From: Chloroflexota bacterium
GTDB taxonomy: Bacteria; Chloroflexota; Anaerolineae; UBA1429
Direction: 5' to 3'
Assembly (NCBI GenBank): GCA_012513725.1
Contig: JAAZBQ010000383.1
Coordinates: 1 to 7,211, forward strand
Length of the DNA: 7,211 bases
How positions within the stretch are numbered: position 1 is the first letter of the stretch; every line of letters begins with the position of its first letter. Under the pieces are notes generated by a model, which searched no databases, was not told the DNA's origin, and saw only the letters and a list, made by a program, of their open reading frames with translations. The position numbers were made by a program, and so were the translations under genes. Below are positions 5,648 through 7,211 of this stretch, in pieces.

Positions 5648-6667
5648 TCAGCCCGTTCCAGGCGCCCGCTTCCACGGGCGGTCTGCCGCCGTGCTCTTGG
5701 CCGCTGCGCTGATCTGGCGCTGGAGGTCGGCGAACTGCTTCCGCCAGGTCGCCTCCAACTCCTCCTGCAGGTCGGCGATGCCCTGCCGGAGGTTCGGCAG
5801 ATCGGCCTCTGCGATCTGCACCGCCTGAGCGATGCTGGCTGCCCGGTTCGCGGTGTGCACTGTTCCCGCATAAAAGTAGCTGCGCAGGACCGGCCAGTCC
5901 GACAGGATGAGTGGCCGGCCGAGTGCTATCCCTTCCCAGGCAGCCTGCAGCAACGTCCCATCGCGGGTGGTAAGTGCCATCACGGCATCCACCGACTGCA
6001 TGTGACGCATATAGTCGTCGTAGGAGAGGTACCCCGTGAAATGGCAGTTGGGCGGCAGATCGCCGAGCACTCGCGGGTCGAGCCGGCTAGGGTCGCCGGT
6101 GACATAGTAGTGCACCCGCGGCGTTAGCCGTGCGGCAGCGATCACGTCGCGGACGGGCTCGTCCGCATCAAAGCTACTGGCCACCAGAACGCGAAAGGCG
6201 CCCTCGAGCGACACGGGCTCGGGTGGCGGCAGCGATAGCGGGCAGCCGATCAGCTCCATCCAGGGGCATCCCCAGGTCTTGACCACGTCTCCCTGCGCCC
6301 AGTTGTGCACCAGTGTGGTCAGTGCGCGGCGCGACAGGAGGCGGTGCAACCACAGGAACTGCCGCCAGGGGCTGGAGACAAATGCGCCAGTGTGCGAATC
6401 GATGATGTACCGGGCTCCGCGCAGCCGGCAGTACACGTCGGCGAGGAGAACGAGCGGCAACGGCGGGTTCTGGACGAGGATCACGTCCGGCCGATCCTGG
6501 CGCAGCGCAGCCCACGTCTTGCGCGCCTGCTGGTAATAGCGCTTGGGGGCAGTGAGGGGCCGGCCTCCCCTGCCACAGCGGATGAAGTGCGCCGTCGCGC
6601 CGAGCTGCTCGGCGATCCTGGCGGTCCGCCGCTGGTAGCGTGCCCACGATATGAAGGAGATGATCAC
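5648..6667 (-). CDS. Short GT-B glycosyltransferase
   Basis: Predicted 339-aa glycosyltransferase. The GTG at 6667 is chosen because AAAGGAG lies 8 nt upstream and the product then opens directly with the first Rossmann strand, MIISFISWARYQRR. An ATG at 6772 would add 35 low-complexity residues, overlap the upstream gene by 17 nt and lacks a ribosome site. N-terminal domain: DVILVQNPPLPLVLLADVYC at 61-80 and ARYIIDSHTGAF at 85-96, both typical of membrane-associated GT-B enzymes. C-terminal domain: FRVLVASSFDADEPV at 158-172, FTGYLSYDDYMRHMQSVDAV at 210-229, and the donor-binding stretch DGTLLQAAWEGIALGRPLIL at 236-255 with E245. The residue eight before E245 is Gly, so the usual first Glu of E-x7-E is missing. 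Residues 288-324 look helical and may form a short coiled coil. It is shorter than most family-4 enzymes (about 370-420 aa), mainly through a compact N-terminal half. Sugar specificity unknown. Confidence 0.88.
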   Translation of the reverse strand: MIISFISWARYQRRTARIAEQLGATAHFIRCGRGGRPLTAPKRYYQQARKTWAALRQDRPDVILVQNPPLPLVLLADVYCRLRGARYIIDSHTGAFVSSPWRQFLWLHRLLSRRALTTLVHNWAQGDVVKTWGCPWMELIGCPLSLPPPEPVSLEGAFRVLVASSFDADEPVRDVIAAARLTPRVHYYVTGDPSRLDPRVLGDLPPNCHFTGYLSYDDYMRHMQSVDAVMALTTRDGTLLQAAWEGIALGRPLILSDWPVLRSYFYAGTVHTANRAASIAQAVQIAEADLPNLRQGIADLQEELEATWRKQFADLQRQISAAAKSTAADRPWKRAPGTG

Positions 6668-6675
6668 CGAACGCT

Positions 6676-6682
6676 CTCCTTT
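6676..6682 (-). promoter_or_regulatory. Shine-Dalgarno that sets the start of the short glycosyltransferase
   Basis: AAAGGAG on the minus strand ends 8 nt before the GTG at 6667. It lies inside the 35-residue extension that an ATG at 6772 would imply, so it argues for the shorter protein and an 88-nt intergenic gap (6668-6755). Confidence 0.65.
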
Positions 6683-6755
6683 CGGTCCATCAGTCGGTGC
6701 CGTGCGTTGCGGACGCGCCGACGATACCGGCGATCCGGCACATGCGTCCCCGGGC

Positions 6756-7211
6756 TCAGAGCAGTCCGTCATAGACCGCCATCAGTCGCTCCCCCAGAAC
6801 CGGCCACGAATACCGCTCCTCCACGAGCGAACGTGCCCGTGCAGTGATATCGGCGCACAGGGCAGAGCCCTCCAGGAGGGCGACGACCCGATCTGCAAAG
6901 GCCTCGGGCTCATCGGCCAGCAGGAGGTGCTGGCCATCCACCACCTCGAGGCCTTCGGATCCCACCGGCGTGGAGACGACGGGCCGCCCGAGCGCCATGG
7001 CCTCCAGGATCTTGAGGCGGGTTCCGCTGCCCGCCCGCAGGGGGACCACGCTTACCGCGCTGGCGGCATAGTATGGCTGCACGTCGGGCACGCTTCCCGT
7101 GACGACGACGTCTGAGCGGCTGGCCAACCGACGGATGCTCTCCGGTGGCGACTTGCCCACCACCACGAGCCTCGTTCCCGGGATGCGTCGCTGGATGAGA
7201 GGCAGGATGCA
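6756..7211 (-). CDS. Glycosyltransferase family 4 type, C-terminal part (5' end beyond window)
   Basis: The frame is open to the window edge, so only the last 151 residues are visible; the N-terminal domain and start codon lie to the right. The first visible residues, ILPLIQRRIPGTRLVVVGK, are the typical beginning of the GT-B donor-binding domain. VTGSVPDVQPYYAASAVSVV at 37-56, PLRAGSGTRLKILEAMALGR at 57-76 and PVVSTPVGSEGLEVVDGQHL at 77-96 follow, then FADRVVALLEG and a C-terminal helix ending RYSWPVLGERLMAVYDGLL. The GSGTRLKILEAMA form, where E70 is the conserved second Glu and the first is replaced, resembles the sugar-transferase group seen in exopolysaccharide loci with exosortase systems. 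It is the first gene of the cluster visible here, and its stop is 88 nt before the start of the next glycosyltransferase. A GTG at 7166 inside the frame is not a credible start because it falls in the middle of the domain. Confidence 0.92.
   Translation of the reverse strand, partial: CILPLIQRRIPGTRLVVVGKSPPESIRRLASRSDVVVTGSVPDVQPYYAASAVSVVPLRAGSGTRLKILEAMALGRPVVSTPVGSEGLEVVDGQHLLLADEPEAFADRVVALLEGSALCADITARARSLVEERYSWPVLGERLMAVYDGLL

Noticed and set aside
5333..6127. Plus-strand open frame of 264 codons across the two downstream glycosyltransferase genes
   Set aside because: It spans parts of two real minus-strand genes and their gap, is Arg/Pro rich and matches no family.
6711..6740. Short repeated CGAT/CCGG elements between two glycosyltransferase genes
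   Set aside because: The units are direct rather than inverted, only a few bases long, and expected by chance in GC-rich DNA.
6668..6772. Upstream start (ATG at 6772) for the short glycosyltransferase, giving a 17-nt overlap with the preceding gene
   Set aside because: No ribosome site precedes it, the 35 extra residues are low-complexity, and a good AAAGGAG stands before the GTG at 6667.

Overview
This is a GC-rich stretch of bacterial chromosome carrying the downstream part of a surface-polysaccharide (exopolysaccharide or capsule) biosynthesis cluster. Five genes lie on the minus strand, and one secreted protein gene on the plus strand runs head-on into them. No RNA gene, insertion sequence, CRISPR array or phage gene was found. 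The best taxonomic hint is the tail of the plus-strand protein: a Pro/Thr-rich linker followed by IYLPMV closely resembles the 'YLPLV' tails common on secreted proteins of Chloroflexota. Frequent GTG starts and GC-rich codons fit that, but the assignment is an inference.

Layout on the minus strand, in transcription order (right to left): (1) the C-terminal part of a family-4-type glycosyltransferase, cut by the window edge (6756-7211); (2) a short GT-B glycosyltransferase (5648-6667); (3) a full-length family-4-type glycosyltransferase (4245-5510); (4) a FemAB/GNAT-fold acyl- or aminoacyltransferase (2953-3990); (5) a NodB-fold polysaccharide deacetylase-like protein (1661-2956). Genes 4 and 5 share an ATGA stop/start overlap. 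The other junctions are gaps of 88, 137 and 254 nt. Genes 2, 3 and 4 each have a clear Shine-Dalgarno sequence, which sets their starts well inside the longest open frames. The plus-strand gene (157-1692) encodes a signal-peptide-bearing right-handed beta-helix protein with a choice-of-anchor-Q-like module and a hydrophobic plus Arg-rich C-terminus. Its last 32 nt overlap the 3' end of the deacetylase gene.

Likely joint role (inference): the glycosyltransferases build a lipid-linked or repeating oligosaccharide. The FemAB-like and deacetylase-like proteins modify it, perhaps by exposing and re-acylating an amino sugar. The secreted beta-helix protein may bind or cleave a surface polysaccharide. 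No polymerase, flippase, priming transferase or export gene is visible, so the cluster must continue to the right. I see no clearly unprecedented system. The most interesting points are the coupled FemAB-like/deacetylase pair with a variant deacetylase metal site, and the unusual C-terminus of the beta-helix protein.
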